Assembly (NCBI GenBank): GCA_003427395.1
Contig: BFEA01000071.1
Coordinates: 3,029,551 to 3,066,213, forward strand
Length of the DNA: 36,663 nucleotides
From: Chara braunii
Taxonomy: Eukaryota > Streptophyta > Charophyceae > Charales > Characeae
Direction: 5' to 3'
Positions within the stretch are counted from its first letter, which is position 1, and each line of letters begins with the position of its first letter. The position numbers and the translations under genes are program-made. The notes beneath the pieces were generated by a model. It saw only the letters and a program-made list of their open reading frames with translations, did not search any database and had not been told where the DNA came from. Of this stretch, positions 1 through 9,832 are shown piece by piece.

Positions 1-64
<64 letters not shown>
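1..64. repeat. (GA)n microsatellite at window start
   Basis: Uninterrupted GA dinucleotides, about 32 units, directly abutting a decayed gypsy element. The window also ends in a (GA)n tract, so these may be assembly break points. Confidence 0.98.
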
Positions 65-66
<2 letters not shown>

Positions 67-144
67 TTACAGGCAGAGGTTGCATCGGGCATGAAGCCCC
101 AAAGGGACAGTCTATGGGATGTCTCTTGTTGAACAGGATGAATT

Positions 145-770
145 AAGAAATAGTTAGAGATAGTAATTGAGAAGGGTTGGATCCAACCTAGCTCGTCTTA
201 GTATGGGGCACCAATCCTCTTTGTTCCAAAGGGGAATGACAAACTCAGAATGTGCATAGACAATAGGGGTCTCCATAAGATTACTAGAAGAGCTTTGAGC
301 CCTTGTCTAGGATCGATGATCTCTTGGACATGGTGCAATGCTACAAAGTCTTCCACAAAGTTAATATGAGGTCTGAGTAATCATCACATTGAAATGGCGG
401 AAGAGGATGTCCACCCGATAACTTTCAAGACCAGGTATGGAACTTACAAGTACCTGGTCATGCCTTTTGGACTTGGCAATGTATCCGAAACCTTCCAAAT
501 TAAAATGAACCGAATTTTCAAGCCCGCCCTTGTTCGATTCGTGGTTGTCTACTTGGATGACATCCTAGTATTCAACAAGACAGTCAAGGAACACGCAGAA
601 TACTTAAAGAAGGTTCTACAAGTCTGGAGAGACCATAAGTATAAGATTAACAAAGAGAAGTCAGCCTTTGGGGTCTCTTCTGTTTTATTATTAACATTTA
701 CAGTTGGGTCATGTAATTTCTTCAGAGGCCTTAGCGCCTGAAGCTCCAAGGTAGCGGTTGTCCGGGGATG
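145..770 (+). pseudogene. pol: Ty3/gypsy reverse transcriptase, broken
   Basis: This would copy the element RNA into cDNA. The early RT motif is readable at about 165-285 (EKGWIQP, then YGAPILFVPKGN and LRMCIDNRGL). The open stretch 394-690 holds the palm region with the VMPFGLGN motif and the catalytic YLDDILVF box; both Asp residues are present. A reading-frame break follows near 690, then a GHVISSEGLS-like segment leads into the connection domain. Stops occur upstream, for example at about 370-380. Family assignment is firm; the protein cannot be made in full. Confidence 0.9.
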
Positions 771-779
771 GCCTCAACC

Positions 780-1310
780 TACTTCATGGGTTGGCTTCTT
801 ACTACAGGAAGTTCATTAAGAACTTATCGACCATAGTCATTCCCTTACTAACCTCCTGGCTAAGGATGTCCCCTTCAAATGGACTCCTCGGTGCCAATTG
901 GCTTTCTCATGATTGAAGAGAGCCCTTACTTAGGCACCGGTGTTGAGATTGTCTGACCCTACCTTGCCATTTGTGTTGACCACATATGCAAGTCGGTATG
1001 GGATTGGGGTTGTTCTCCAGCAAGATGATGAGAGTGGCCTAAGTCCAGTGCAGTTCATGAGTAAGAAGATTAAGGTACATACTACAAAGAATATAGACCT
1101 CTACTTATGAGAAAAAACTCCATGCCCTTGTGTGTGCCCTGAAGCAATAGAAGCACTTCTTACCAGGGAGACACTTCAATATTCTATTATGATCATCGAC
1201 CTTGGAGTTGATGAAGCCCCGTTAAATGATAAATCGGGAAGGTACATTCAGCTCATAGTTGCATTTGACTTTGAACTAAAGCACAAGAAGGGGTGCTAAA
1301 ATAGGGTTGC
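780..1310 (+). pseudogene. pol: Ty3/gypsy RNase H domain, broken
   Basis: A connection-domain segment (YYRKFIKNLS near 798) is followed by a segment resembling retroelement RNase H: APVLRLSDPTLPF, then YGIGVVLQQDD, then PVQFMSKK, with an ELKHKKG-like end near 1275-1300. RNase H removes RNA from the hybrid during reverse transcription. The catalytic Asp of the usual TTDAS motif reads Tyr (TTYAS, near 977-991), and in-frame stops interrupt the LK-ALT-APVL motif. It is non-functional on two independent grounds. Confidence 0.75.
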
Positions 1311-1539
1311 AGATTAAAATTTTTATATGCTTGACACATTTGCAGCTACTCTGCATTCTTACTCCTTCAAAGATTTCATGAGGGAGGCCATCGCAGGTGC
1401 CTCAAGAACGTGCCTTCGGCCCCATTCTCGGGAATCTGCAAACAGACCGCAACTTTGAGTCAGAGTATGCCCTGACTTCAAGCTTGTTGTACTCCATCAG
1501 TGAGGGAGAGGAACGTTTGTGCATACCTGATGACAACAA

Positions 1540-2110
1540 GATCAAGACTCATCTCATTGCTAAGAGTTATGGTGCTTGAGGCCACTTTGGGTTCATGAAG
1601 GCTTACGCGGCCCTGGTCCAACGGTTCTACTGGTCGGAATTAAGGAAAGGTGTTCTAAAATACTTGGACACTTGTGAGATGTGCCAAAGGAACAGGGTAC
1701 ACAAGTGACCTCCTATGGGACTTCTCAAACCATTGCCTATCCCAGATGCTCCTAGCGAGTTAGTACCAATCGACTTTATTGACCTAGACAAGACCACCCC
1801 TCCTAGGATGAGATAGGTCATCGTTTGTGTTGACTGATTCTGTAAGTATGTTGAGTTCATTCATTTGCCGGCTGAGGCGAGAGTTGCTCTGATTAGAGAG
1901 GTCTTCTCCGAGAAGTGGGTGAGCGCCCATGGACACCCAACCTCCATTGTCAGTGACAAAGACCCTCGATGCTGCAGTGATGAGTGGCAGTTATATTGCA
2001 AGTACTATCTCCACTCTAGATTAGACATGACTTCTGGCCGACATCCCTAGGCCGATGGACAGGCTGAGACCTGTCATCACACCTGATGAACAGGGTTGGG
2101 ACAAACAAGT
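1540..2110 (+). pseudogene. pol: Ty3/gypsy integrase zinc finger and catalytic core, broken
   Basis: The HHCC zinc-binding motif can be read across a stop: GHFGFMKAY, then FYWSELRK, then CEMCQRNR near 1675-1700. The core follows with the first Asp in VPIDFIDLD, the second in IVSDKDPR, and the terminal ADGQAET containing the expected Glu at about 2052-2070. Integrase joins cDNA ends to chromosomal DNA. Several in-frame stops (for example TGA near 1577 and TAG near 2048) and a frame change at about 2050 disable it. Confidence 0.87.
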
Positions 2111-2775
2111 GCCCACGGATCAACTAATGTATAACACTTTTATCCACTCTGCCACTGGATTCACGCCCTACCAGCTCTATTGGGGTAGAGACCCTAGACA
2201 GCCCCTTGATGGTATCATTGACAAGGCTGAGCCCAAACTGACTCCTGGCACTACAAAATTTGTCAAACCTTACGAGCAAGATTCTGAGAAGGCACGGACT
2301 GAGAATGATTAAACAAGCTAACAAACATCGTTTGCCTTCCCCCATTCGAACAGGTCATTGGGTTTGGGTCAAGAGATCTGATTTCTCTGACGAAGTGGAT
2401 AACTCTCAAAAGTTGTTACCCTTGTACTATGGTCCATGGCAGGTTCTAGGTGCAGTGGGAGCTGATCCCTTTGGTCCATCATACATCTTGGATGTTCCAC
2501 CTCATCTTAGAACCTGCCTTGTCTTTCATGCATCAAAGTTGTTGCCTTTCGCACCTTCTGATGCATTTCCAGACAGGCCGCCTCAATTTGGTCCATCTAT
2601 CCTTGGGAAGGGATATGAAGTGCAATAAATTGAGGCCAACTGGGGCACGGGCCCCAGCTGCGAGTATCTGATGATGTGCCTTTTCCAACCACACACTGAG
2701 AACAGGTGGTTCACACAGAAGCAACTTCTCAAAACGGCCAGGTTCATTGAATTACCCTGCGAGGCAAAGCAGAAG
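2110..2775 (+). pseudogene. pol: Ty3/gypsy integrase C-terminus and chromodomain-like tail, broken
   Basis: The segment 2120-2250 (SATGFTPYQLYWGRDP) is the conserved end of the integrase core. A frameshift near 2270 leads into 2280-2628 with the GPY/F-type module (RTGHWVWVKRS, YYGPWQVL, HASKLLPF). After a stop at 2626-2628, the segment EYLMMCLFQPHTENRWFTQ at about 2660-2720 matches the tail of the second fragment at 20591-20660. That tail looks like the chromodomain-like end thought to guide integration in chromovirus-type gypsy elements; the chromodomain identity is inference. Confidence 0.82.
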
Positions 2776-3006
2776 GGTCTACTAACCCGCCGCTCACCTT
2801 GTGGCCACTATCAGCTCGGAGGTCCTCGCTCCCCGGGAGGGCAGGAATGCAATGTTCTTGCAGTTTCTAAAAGGCCAAGTCCATTGTACTACCCTATGAG
2901 GCACAGCAGAAGGGTCTACTACCCCGCCACTCACCTTGTGGCCACTGTCAGCTCGGAGGCCCTCGCTTTCCCAGAAGGGTAGGAATGCGCTGTTCTTGCA
3001 GTTTCT
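2731..3006 (+). repeat. 138 bp tandem duplication, two copies
   Basis: Copy 1 is 2731-2868 and copy 2 is 2869-3006. They share AGCAGAAGGGTCTACTA, CACCTTGTGGCCACT, CAGCTCGGAGG and a GTTCTTGCAGTTTCT end, with scattered substitutions. The duplicated unit includes the end of the gypsy chromodomain-like tail and its downstream sequence, so the duplication came after or with the element. Confidence 0.9.
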
Positions 3007-3193
3007 CAGTAACAAAAAAAGAAAAGCATGCCCCATACAAACACCAGTGAATGTGAGGACGGGGCAAGTTCCGAGAATGGCTGAATACTGTTCAGCAAAA
3101 CTCCAGGCTTTGTTGCAAAGAAATCAGGGGTGAAGTCCCGCTTGCATGGTTTAAGAGATACTGTCCTTACATGAAATTGAAGATCAATGGCCA

Positions 3194-3240
3194 CTATATA
3201 TATAATATATATTGTGACGATATATATATATATATATATT
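3194..3240. repeat. (AT)n-rich simple repeat
   Basis: Two TA dinucleotide tracts split by TTGTGACGA. It could form cruciform or hairpin DNA; no other function is visible. Confidence 0.95.
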
Positions 3241-3969
3241 TCTTAATCTGTACAAGTGGGACCTCTTGCCTCAGCAAACAACATTCCGTTCAGTAGCTGA
3301 AAGGGGGGGGGGAAAGGTCAGAAACTGGAGGAGAACTTCGGAGCAAATGCAACGTCAGCATCCACAACAGATCCCGAAGGACAAGGTGTAAGGTCCTTTT
3401 TACAAAAGAACTTAAAAAAAGTAGGAAACAGGTAATGGATCCCACCAACCGTCTGAAAACACACATAAAAGTGGTGGGGTGTTTTTGCCTGTGAAGCCCC
3501 TATTGTTGTATGGACCTTCCGTCCACGTGTGCCGCTTTTTGGCCGATGGAGGAACGGTGTGTGTTTATCCGTCAGCACTGTAGGACAATCAGTCCTTTTG
3601 TTCATGGTAAGCTATTTGTCGATGTGATTCTGTTTGATGAAAATGTACTGATGTAAGATTGGCTTTGGTTGAATTGAGTGCAGGACACTGCAGTTTGGTG
3701 AGCACACTGTTTCTTTCCATACCCCTTTTTCACATAGGATGATAGGAGCAATTGCACCCTCAAACCTCAAGGCTAGATGTGTGTGTGGGCACTAGGCTCC
3801 CTAAATGGATATGGATGGAATTGAGGATGACGTCTGGTGACAACAAACAACGTCAGCAGCAGTCAAGAGATGCCCCCAGCCTCCCGGAGACACGGCCACA
3901 CACAAAAAGACAAAAGAAACACATAACATCAGCAACAGTCCACATCAGATTCCCATGGGCATGGCTCCA
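3241..3969. other. No recognisable gene
   Basis: Short open frames on both strands show no motif I recognise and no repeat relationship inside the window. A G9 run lies at about 3303-3311. Confidence 0.6.
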
Positions 3970-4080
3970 CTACCGTCTTCACCGGAATGAAGCACCCGGT
4001 CATTATTGCTGCATATGCTCTGAAACTTGCCCTAAATACAGCCATCAGGACCGGGCGTTCTGATCGGGTGAAGACGGTAG
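3970..4080. repeat. Imperfect inverted repeat, 32 bp arms and 47 bp loop
   Basis: Arms 3970-4001 and 4049-4080 are reverse complements at 25 of 32 positions. The outer 14 bases (CTACCGTCTTCACC) and the inner 7 (CCCGGTC) match perfectly. It could be a small foldback transposon or encode a hairpin RNA. No flanking target-site duplication was recognised. Confidence 0.8.
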
Positions 4081-4345
4081 CAGCAGGACAGAATGTAAAT
4101 CGACTCTGTTCGGTGATGGTGCAGTGACAGCTATGATGTCCTGCTGTTGAAAGTTTGTGTGGGGCAACGCATCCTACGGTCATGAGGAGGAATGATGAAG
4201 AAAAATTAAGTGGCTACGTCTACATTGGCAAGTGAAAAGAACACAATTTTTTTTGAAAAGAGAGAAACGAAATGACTCTAAGCCGGTCGAGTCTGTGCAA
4301 TGAGATATTCCTATCAAATTGTTCTGAGTCTCCTGACTGTAACTA

Positions 4346-4371
4346 AACACACACACATACACACGCACACA
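4346..4371. repeat. (CA)n microsatellite, imperfect
   Basis: A run of CA dinucleotides interrupted by TA and GC steps. The surrounding 4081-4900 shows no gene, only T-rich low-complexity stretches. Confidence 0.9.
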
Positions 4372-4904
4372 GAAGAAAAATGGTGACAGCCTTGAGATGT
4401 ATAAAAACTTCCAAAGGCAAATCATAGTCATTTTTTCAGAGTAATTATCGGAGTCCAAATTTCAGAGTTGTTACAGGTACCATTCGCGCTTTCATTCTTT
4501 TTTAAGTATGAGTTGCAAATTTTGGAGCTGTTTGAGATCTCATTCTTGCTTTCATTTTTTTTTTAAGTGTGTTAAACTGTGTTTTTGTGGTATATTTTTT
4601 TTTATCCTTGCATTCTCCAGTCACTGGGCCAAAGGCACATATCCCATACACGTCAGCAATCTGAGGTCATGTAACCCTGATCGGGCATCGTAACTGGGCC
4701 GTAGACCTCGAATATAAACTTCTGAGTAGAATTCAACCACAGAGTTCTACAGGTGTGTCCCGTCTCCCACTGGAGAGAGTATTCTCAACTAGCGAACACT
4801 TCAGGCTGGTCAACCCCCCCCCATATGTTCAGATTGCCCTTCAGTGTAACTTGCCTTTGCTGTATAATATATAATCAACATTGTTGGGGCCATGGGCAGT
4901 CACC

Positions 4905-5130
4905 TGCGCAGGGCTCGAACCCACCAAGCTTGTTCATGAGAACTTCGTGACCAGGCTCGTGAGTCAGCTTTCGGGGAACAGGGTGTCACGACCCGCCTAC
5001 CGCCTCTAGTGACACCAACGATGTTCTGGCCAAAGACTGACCTAGGTGGCCCTGGAACCCAACACCTCCTGGGTGCAACTCAGGCTTGCAACCACATGCA
5101 CTAGCTTATGAGACGTTGAGGCTGAACCTT
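4905..5130 (-). repeat. SINE-like sequence with RNA polymerase III B-box motifs
   Basis: On the minus strand, 4911-4925 reads GGTGGGTTCGAGCCC, matching the tRNA B-box consensus GGTTCGANNCC. A second weaker B-box (GGTGTTGGGTTCCAGG) covers 5051-5066, preceded by an A-box-like TAAGCTAGTGCATGTGG near 5090-5107. This suggests one or two decayed tRNA-derived SINE heads. No poly(A) end or target-site duplication was found, so identity is tentative. Confidence 0.4.
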
Positions 5131-5458
5131 ACCCCCATCTCCGAGAGGTTTCGGTGCTATTCCGTGATTTCCGCCGGCATTCGTTCTTCCAAAATCCAGA
5201 ACTAAAGCTCATGCGTTTGCCAGACGCCAGAGCAATCTTTTCTGCTCTTTTCTTGTTTTGAGAAATTCCCTTTCACGTCAAATCTGAACTGTCAATACCT
5301 GCTATGGGGTTCATGAGCATCCGATTGCGGACCCGCTGGAGAAGCAGATTTGTCTTGTCTTTCTGCAAAGCTTACAAGTTACAAGTTAGTACAACTGTAT
5401 TAAAGAAAATGTTCTTGGCGGTCTCACAAGGCGATCCACAGCTTGAATTACAGCTTAT

Positions 5459-5582
5459 GGGCCCACTCCACTACTCACCAAATGTGCAAAATCAGAATGA
5501 ATCTTCCGCTACAACACGGAAAGATACACCGCCATGTTTTTTTGTCTTTTGTGCATGCGGAGAGTAGCGGAGTGAGGCCGTA
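5459..5582 (+). mobile_element. Short foldback/MITE-like element, copy 1
   Basis: The left end (CTCCACTACTCACCAAATG) and the reverse complement of the right end (CTCCGCTACTCTCCGCATG) form imperfect terminal inverted repeats of about 26 bp with 6 mismatches, extending outward through GGCC..ACTCC. The interior (AATGAATCTTC, GATACACC, TTTTTGTCTTTTGTGCATG) recurs at 10441-10560 and, inverted, at 10289-10395. It is non-coding. Confidence 0.75.
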
Positions 5583-5867
5583 TCCTGCTGATAATGGAAC
5601 CTCGCCCCAATAGCACAAAAACACACACAGACGCGCAAAAATAAAATCCCCGTGAAAAAGAAAGAGAGCCCAGTCTGTCTGGTCTTCATCATTGCCACCA
5701 TGCAAACCAAAATTAACCCCCGCTGCCCCTGCAGACGCTTGGACATTGATTATGAAATTCACTCTGACGAAACTCTCTGAACTTGGCTCGCACATCACCA
5801 AGAATCAAGAACAGGAAAGTAAGGAGAAGAAACCCTAATTTGGAATTTTGCGAGTGGTTTTGTGCAG

Positions 5868-5972
5868 CATGGGACCGAGCAGGAAGTCCTGGTCCTGGCG
5901 CTTACGAAATTAGGCCGAGATCTGCAGGGCCCGCGTACTCTATGCTTGGAAAGGGCCGACCACCATATGTTG
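5868..5972 (+). CDS. STPGR/SHIPPO-like protein, internal exon (partial gene)
   Basis: The open frame encodes one sperm-tail PG-rich repeat: a PGPGAYE core followed 11 residues later by GPAYSMLGKG. STPGR proteins (SHIPPO1/ODF3 family) are associated with axonemes and flagellar microtubules. The acceptor is TTTTGTGCAG ending at 5867; the donor is a full GTGAGT at 5973. The exon is 105 nt with phase 1 at both ends, so it equals one 35-residue repeat and can be gained or lost without breaking frame. It joins in phase to the exon at 18021. Upstream exons and the start codon were not found, so the gene is incomplete here. The PGPG and PAY pattern makes the family call strong; the splice sites are inferred. 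Confidence 0.75.
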
Positions 5973-6023
5973 GTGAGTTGATTTTTTGCCTTTTTTCGTT
6001 GAAAGAAATATGTTCTGATGATT

Positions 6024-6052
6024 CGGATCTATGGGTGGGGAGCTGCACCTGC
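6024..6052 (+). repeat. 29 bp dispersed direct repeat, copy 1
   Basis: Matches 7416-7444 at about 27 of 29 positions (CGGATCTATGGGTGG then GCTGCACCTGC). The two copies bracket the GC-rich region and the hammerhead-like core, so they may mark a repeat-element boundary. Confidence 0.8.
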
Positions 6053-6297
6053 GGAAAACTTGGTCTAGCTATGAGTATATACTATTGCAAGGAACATGAG
6101 TATGGGAGAAGCACAGAAATCCAGAATGCAAAATCACAATGAAGTCCAAGTAGTCAAAGCCAAAGCAGATAGCACATGGAACCGAGTAACCATCCAATTG
6201 AGAGTGATACAGAATAATGGTGAGTCAATGTCCATGCCCAACAGGGCAACACTAACAGCATAACCCAAATGTAGCTCTCTCTTGTGAATGGCGCCAG

Positions 6298-7038
6298 GTG
6301 CCCTATCTACTCTACAGCCTATCCGACAACTACAGCAATGAAAAGCAACCAGACAACTTGGACTACCAGCGAGTGATGATGTCAACACCAATGCCGACCT
6401 CCATCTCCACCAGGTACGTGTCCTCTTCACCCACACTCTCCCTTGTACCCACACAGCGCCCTTCACCTCCGAAGAACCACCTTCGCCCTTCACCTCCACT
6501 GCGCACACAGGCAGCCCGGCTATGGCCGCCAGTGCCTTGCGCCCACAGGCAGCGCCCTACCGCCTAGCGCATGCCTGTCTCTCACCTCCGCCTAGCGCAG
6601 CACAGCAGCGCAGCAGCTCGCGTTTGTGCAGCGTGCCGGCAATGCCCGCATTGGCAAAAGATCCCCGCCCACTCGCCCTGCTTGCCTATATGCCAGTGTT
6701 GCGTGTGGGCGGCCTCCCTTCAGCCTGCGACTGGGCCCCAGTGCCTGAACCCAGGCCCGATACAGTTGGGGCCCGGGAGATGCAGTTGCGCCTCTTTCAT
6801 CAAGGCCTGCGGCCAGATTCAGATAGTGGGCCGGTTTCCCATTGGCATTTTCGGCCTCTATATCCAGCATGCATTGTCGACCTCAGGTTTATGTGCCCAG
6901 GGCCTAACCAACTCAGAGGCCCTGGGATTTCCGCATTTGCAGAGGTCCGAGACTCGGTGCACTCCAACCAACTGGCGTGCTGCAACTGTATGGACCCCCA
7001 CTTCGTGAAATGTTTGCACAGAGGGCTCTTGTTGATTT
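6298..7038. other. GC-rich region with open frames but no recognised gene
   Basis: Frames of up to 178 codons exist in two plus-strand phases and on the minus strand, as expected of GC-rich non-coding DNA. None shows a recognisable domain. One ambiguous base lies at 7039. Confidence 0.55.
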
Positions 7039-7039
7039 N

Positions 7040-7099
7040 CTGGCCCGCCTTCACTTAGGGCGGTCACAGATCTGGCCCGCCTTCACTTAGGGCGGGCAC
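7040..7099 (+). repeat. 32 bp tandem repeat, each unit a hairpin
   Basis: Units begin at 7040 and 7072 with CTGGCCCGCCTTCACTTAGG. Each contains GCCCGCC, a short loop, then GGCGGGC or a variant, giving a 7 bp stem in the second unit. The first has one base change in the right arm. Confidence 0.85.
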
Positions 7100-7170
7100 G
7101 AGGCTTGCTGGGGGCCTATGCCCAGAACATCTGCATGTCGGCTAGGCCCCTCTGAGGGCTCAATCCTCAC

Positions 7171-7204
7171 ACTATATACTATATACTATATACTATATAG
7201 TATA
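7171..7204. repeat. Short ACTATAT tandem repeat ending in a 16 bp palindrome
   Basis: Four ACTATAT-type units are followed by TATACTATATAGTATA (7189-7204), a perfect palindrome immediately upstream of the hammerhead-like core. Confidence 0.9.
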
Positions 7205-7209
7205 GCCTC

Positions 7210-7246
7210 CTGATGAGTCTGTGAAACTCCGACGAAACAGTTTGTC
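7210..7246 (+). ncRNA. Hammerhead-ribozyme-like core (candidate)
   Basis: Invariant boxes are in the right order: CTGATGA (7210-7216), then stem II GTC (7217-7219) pairing GAC (7231-7233), then GAAA (7234-7237). Stem III can form as ACA (7237-7239) with TGT (7243-7245) around a GTT loop, placing a GTC cleavage triplet at 7244-7246. Tiny stem III forms are known for hammerheads in retroelements. Against it, the bases flanking the core do not give a clear stem I, so it may be inactive or a chance match. Confidence 0.4.
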
Positions 7247-7415
7247 ACAGCCCCTCGTTTGTTGTCCTCTTCTCCCTCTCTGCCTATGGTTTATCGGGCA
7301 GCTCTGTTTGACGATATATACGATAAATGTTTTTCCCTTAAGAATAATTGGTGACCACCTGGCAAATGTCATATGGTAGCCTATGAGGCAAGTGGCTTCC
7401 TAGCAATTAAGCAGT

Positions 7416-7444
7416 CGGATCTATGGGTGGAGGGCTGCACCTGC
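7416..7444 (+). repeat. 29 bp dispersed direct repeat, copy 2
   Basis: Partner of 6024-6052. The following 7445-7920 holds no recognisable gene. Confidence 0.8.
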
Positions 7445-7926
7445 TACTGTTCCCTTATGTAATAACTCAGCTCAGCTCAATCTGTACCCGTCGAGTGCTG
7501 AGGATCGTCACTTTTGGTCAGCAGCCCGAAACGGGGGTCAAAAGTCACGCTCTGAGTCCAGAAAATGCCTGAACAAAGGTCCTATGCTGTGAGGTACCCA
7601 AGTTTAGGCCAAATCGGCCTTCCGAGGCCCAGCGTGGTATGGTTGACTTTTTGGTAAGTCAACAGTCGATCTCAGCTCGGAAATTCAGGCACACGAGTCA
7701 AGTCAAACTGTTTCCAGTCTCGGCCACAGATCAGGTACACACCTCTGGTTGTTTGCATGTATCTGGACGAGATCAAGACCAAAGGGGAACGCGCCGATAA
7801 CTGCAACTGCACAACATCCAGGCCATTGACCGACGGGCGATCTGGGCCTCCGTATGTGGGTCAACACTCGTCAACGCTATAAGTTGACCCAGCCCCTGAG
7901 GTTGGACATTCAGTCTTGTACGTGCT

Positions 7927-7981
7927 GCTTGACGCTGGCTTGAAGCTGGCTCGAGGCTGGCTTGACGCTGGCTTGACACTG
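7927..7981 (+). repeat. 11 bp tandem repeat (CTTGACGCTGG type)
   Basis: About five imperfect copies of CTTGACGCTGG with AAG, AGG and CAC variants. It lies immediately upstream of the first recognisable LINE-A endonuclease sequence and may mark its 5' boundary. Confidence 0.9.
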
Positions 7982-8021
7982 GTGCGACGACGCAAGACTG
8001 CCGAAGCTCTTCAATACCACC

Positions 8022-8795
8022 TTGGACCCTGATCTAGACAGACGATCTACAGCATCACAGTCACAAGACCCTCAGAAGCACCTCATGGAGAGGGGACCGG
8101 ACAACATTATTCTCACCCACATGATGATGGACTTGGACTCGGTGGATTCTTTTAGACGCCTCCACCCGGCCAAAAAGGCATACAAGTGCGTAAGGTCCAA
8201 GGGACAGGCGGGACTGTCCAACTCATGAATTGATCTGGGGCTGTTGTCAGAAGACCTCGTAGGCCTCCTCACAATGGCTCACATTCTCCCCTTTTCGCCG
8301 TGCAAATCCTTCGCCCACCGTGATAGCACTGGGTCTCTCGTTCCACACACACGTGAACGTGGGCCTGGGTACTTCAAGTTCAACACCTCCCTACTGCAGC
8401 TGCCCACCCTGAACAAGCACGTTAATGAATTTTGGGCATGCTGGTCGGACCAAAAAATGCAGGAAGGGTCGATAGTACAATGGTTCAATGAAGGCGTTGC
8501 GCAGCTAAGAGAAATAATTAAAAAACTCTCTATTAAAATTGCCCGGGACAGGAAAGCAGTGCTTGATCACCCCCTCCTGCAATTGGAAGAATGGGATAAT
8601 CCCTTGGATCTGCTCACATATGAGGCCCTGCAAAGGGCGACGTCTCAACTCCAAGACCACGTTGATGAGCAAGCCCACAAATGGCGTATACTGGCTAGAA
8701 TAAAAAAGGATGCCTCAGATGGGATGAACTGGAGGTATACAGACTGGAGAAGAAAAGGGAAAACAATGAGTGCGAGGCTACCCAATGGAGACTAA
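8022..8795 (+). pseudogene. LINE-A ORF2 fragment: endonuclease C-terminus and linker
   Basis: One frame is open except for a TGA at 8226-8228. The start resembles the APE-type endonuclease (FNTTLDPDLDRRST near 8004-8045). It continues through FRRLHP and S*IDLGLLSEDL, where the stop occupies the Arg of the SRID motif (CGA to TGA fits). AHRDSTGSL near 8317-8343 corresponds to the SDH catalytic motif with Ser to Ala and a shifted Asp. KFNTSLL then opens the endonuclease-RT linker. APE-type endonuclease nicks target DNA in LINE integration; this copy is broken. The ATG at 8022 is not asserted as a true start. Confidence 0.8.
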
Positions 8796-9724
8796 GAAAC
8801 CCATCGGATTGGAAGGGAACACTGTGCCAAGTACAAGATATCGTAATCAGAGCAGATCAGGATCTAACGGCAATTAGGGTGGTCCAAATGCAAAGTGGTA
8901 ACGGAGAAAGCAGTTTCACAGTGATCCAAGGCGGAGTTCCGATTACGCATCTGCGATTGGACCCAGGAAGGTTCACCTGGACGGTGGATGGTCTGCAGAA
9001 AAGCCTGGCACAATACAACTCCAAACTGGACAGAGAGATACTCAACCAGTCACCAAGAGACCTCACAGAAGAAGTCTGTGAGAGAGCAGCGAGAGCGGTG
9101 GCTCTGAATCGCGCACCGTCAGCAGGGACCATGCGGTCTCAGCGGCAGATCCTCCCAAGCTTAAATTATGCAAGCCTCCTCTGGTTGACATCGCAGCCGG
9201 CAACCCCGACGGCGGTATGGCTGGCAGATAGAGTCATGCCCATCTCAAGACTATGTTGCAAATGCGGGAGAAGGGAAGAGGAAGCATTAAGGCATTTGAT
9301 GTGGGAGTGTCCGGCATCCAGACGGGTCGTGTGGGAATCGTGGGCGAGGCATTGGCAAGGAATAGGACCAGCCTTGCAATAGGACTGCGACTGGGTTCTC
9401 CGAGGACAGCTCCCCCTGCTATTCCTCAGTAGAAAAGGTTGGGGATACATGGCTCAAACTGTCAGATCAGCCATAATTCGGACAATCTGGAAAGATCGGA
9501 ACCAGATTGTATTCAGAGGAGAATGGGCGGCAGACATTGCTATGAAATGCAAAATAAAGGCGGCAGTGCAAACAATGATCAGGGATGACTAGCATCAAAA
9601 AGCGGACAGGGGAAGGCCAGTACGTGGCCGCAGCTGGTTCCTGTTCACATGGGCGAGAGGTAACCAATTGGCTGCAGTCACGCTGGAGGGAAAGTTGGTC
9701 CTGACCCCATGGCTGCATTCATGA
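8763..9724 (+). pseudogene. LINE-A ORF2 fragment: C-terminal zinc-knuckle domain
   Basis: A second frame is open back to about 8750 and carries the plant-LINE C-terminal domain: CCKCGRREEEALRHLMWECP (9260-9320) with Cys-Cys-His-Cys spacing, then WKDRNQIVF. TAG stops occur at 9380-9382 and near 9590; the frame ends at 9722-9724. The upstream part has the DPGRFTWTVDG segment that in related LINEs lies well downstream of RT. The domain is typical of reverse-transcriptase-associated zinc knuckles in plant LINEs; its role is probably RNA binding. Confidence 0.82.
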
Positions 9725-9832
9725 AGAGGTTGATGTTGTACACAGAATCGGGTTGGGGAAGGGTAGTACAGGATACGGAAGGGGTAATGGATAGCGTAGG
9801 ATTGAGGTGCGGGTGGTAGCAGTAGAGGGTCA

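Larger units (their letters stand above)
65..2790 (+). mobile_element. Decayed Ty3/gypsy LTR retrotransposon, internal region
   Basis: The polyprotein order RT, RNase H, integrase zinc finger, integrase core, integrase C-terminus and chromodomain-like tail can be read on the plus strand across several frames. That order is diagnostic of Ty3/gypsy, because in Ty1/copia the integrase precedes RT. Gag and protease are absent: the copy is cut at the (GA)n tract. Many stops and frameshifts show it is dead. No LTR is identified next to it. A related integrase/chromodomain fragment lies at 20185-20752. Confidence 0.9.

Noticed and set aside
3318-3605. 95-codon minus-strand frame
   Set aside because: No recognisable domain, and no splice or repeat context supports it.
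6522-7058. 178-codon open frame in GC-rich DNA
   Set aside because: Overlapping frames are open in other phases and on the other strand, no motif is recognisable, and it runs into the ambiguous base and tandem hairpins.
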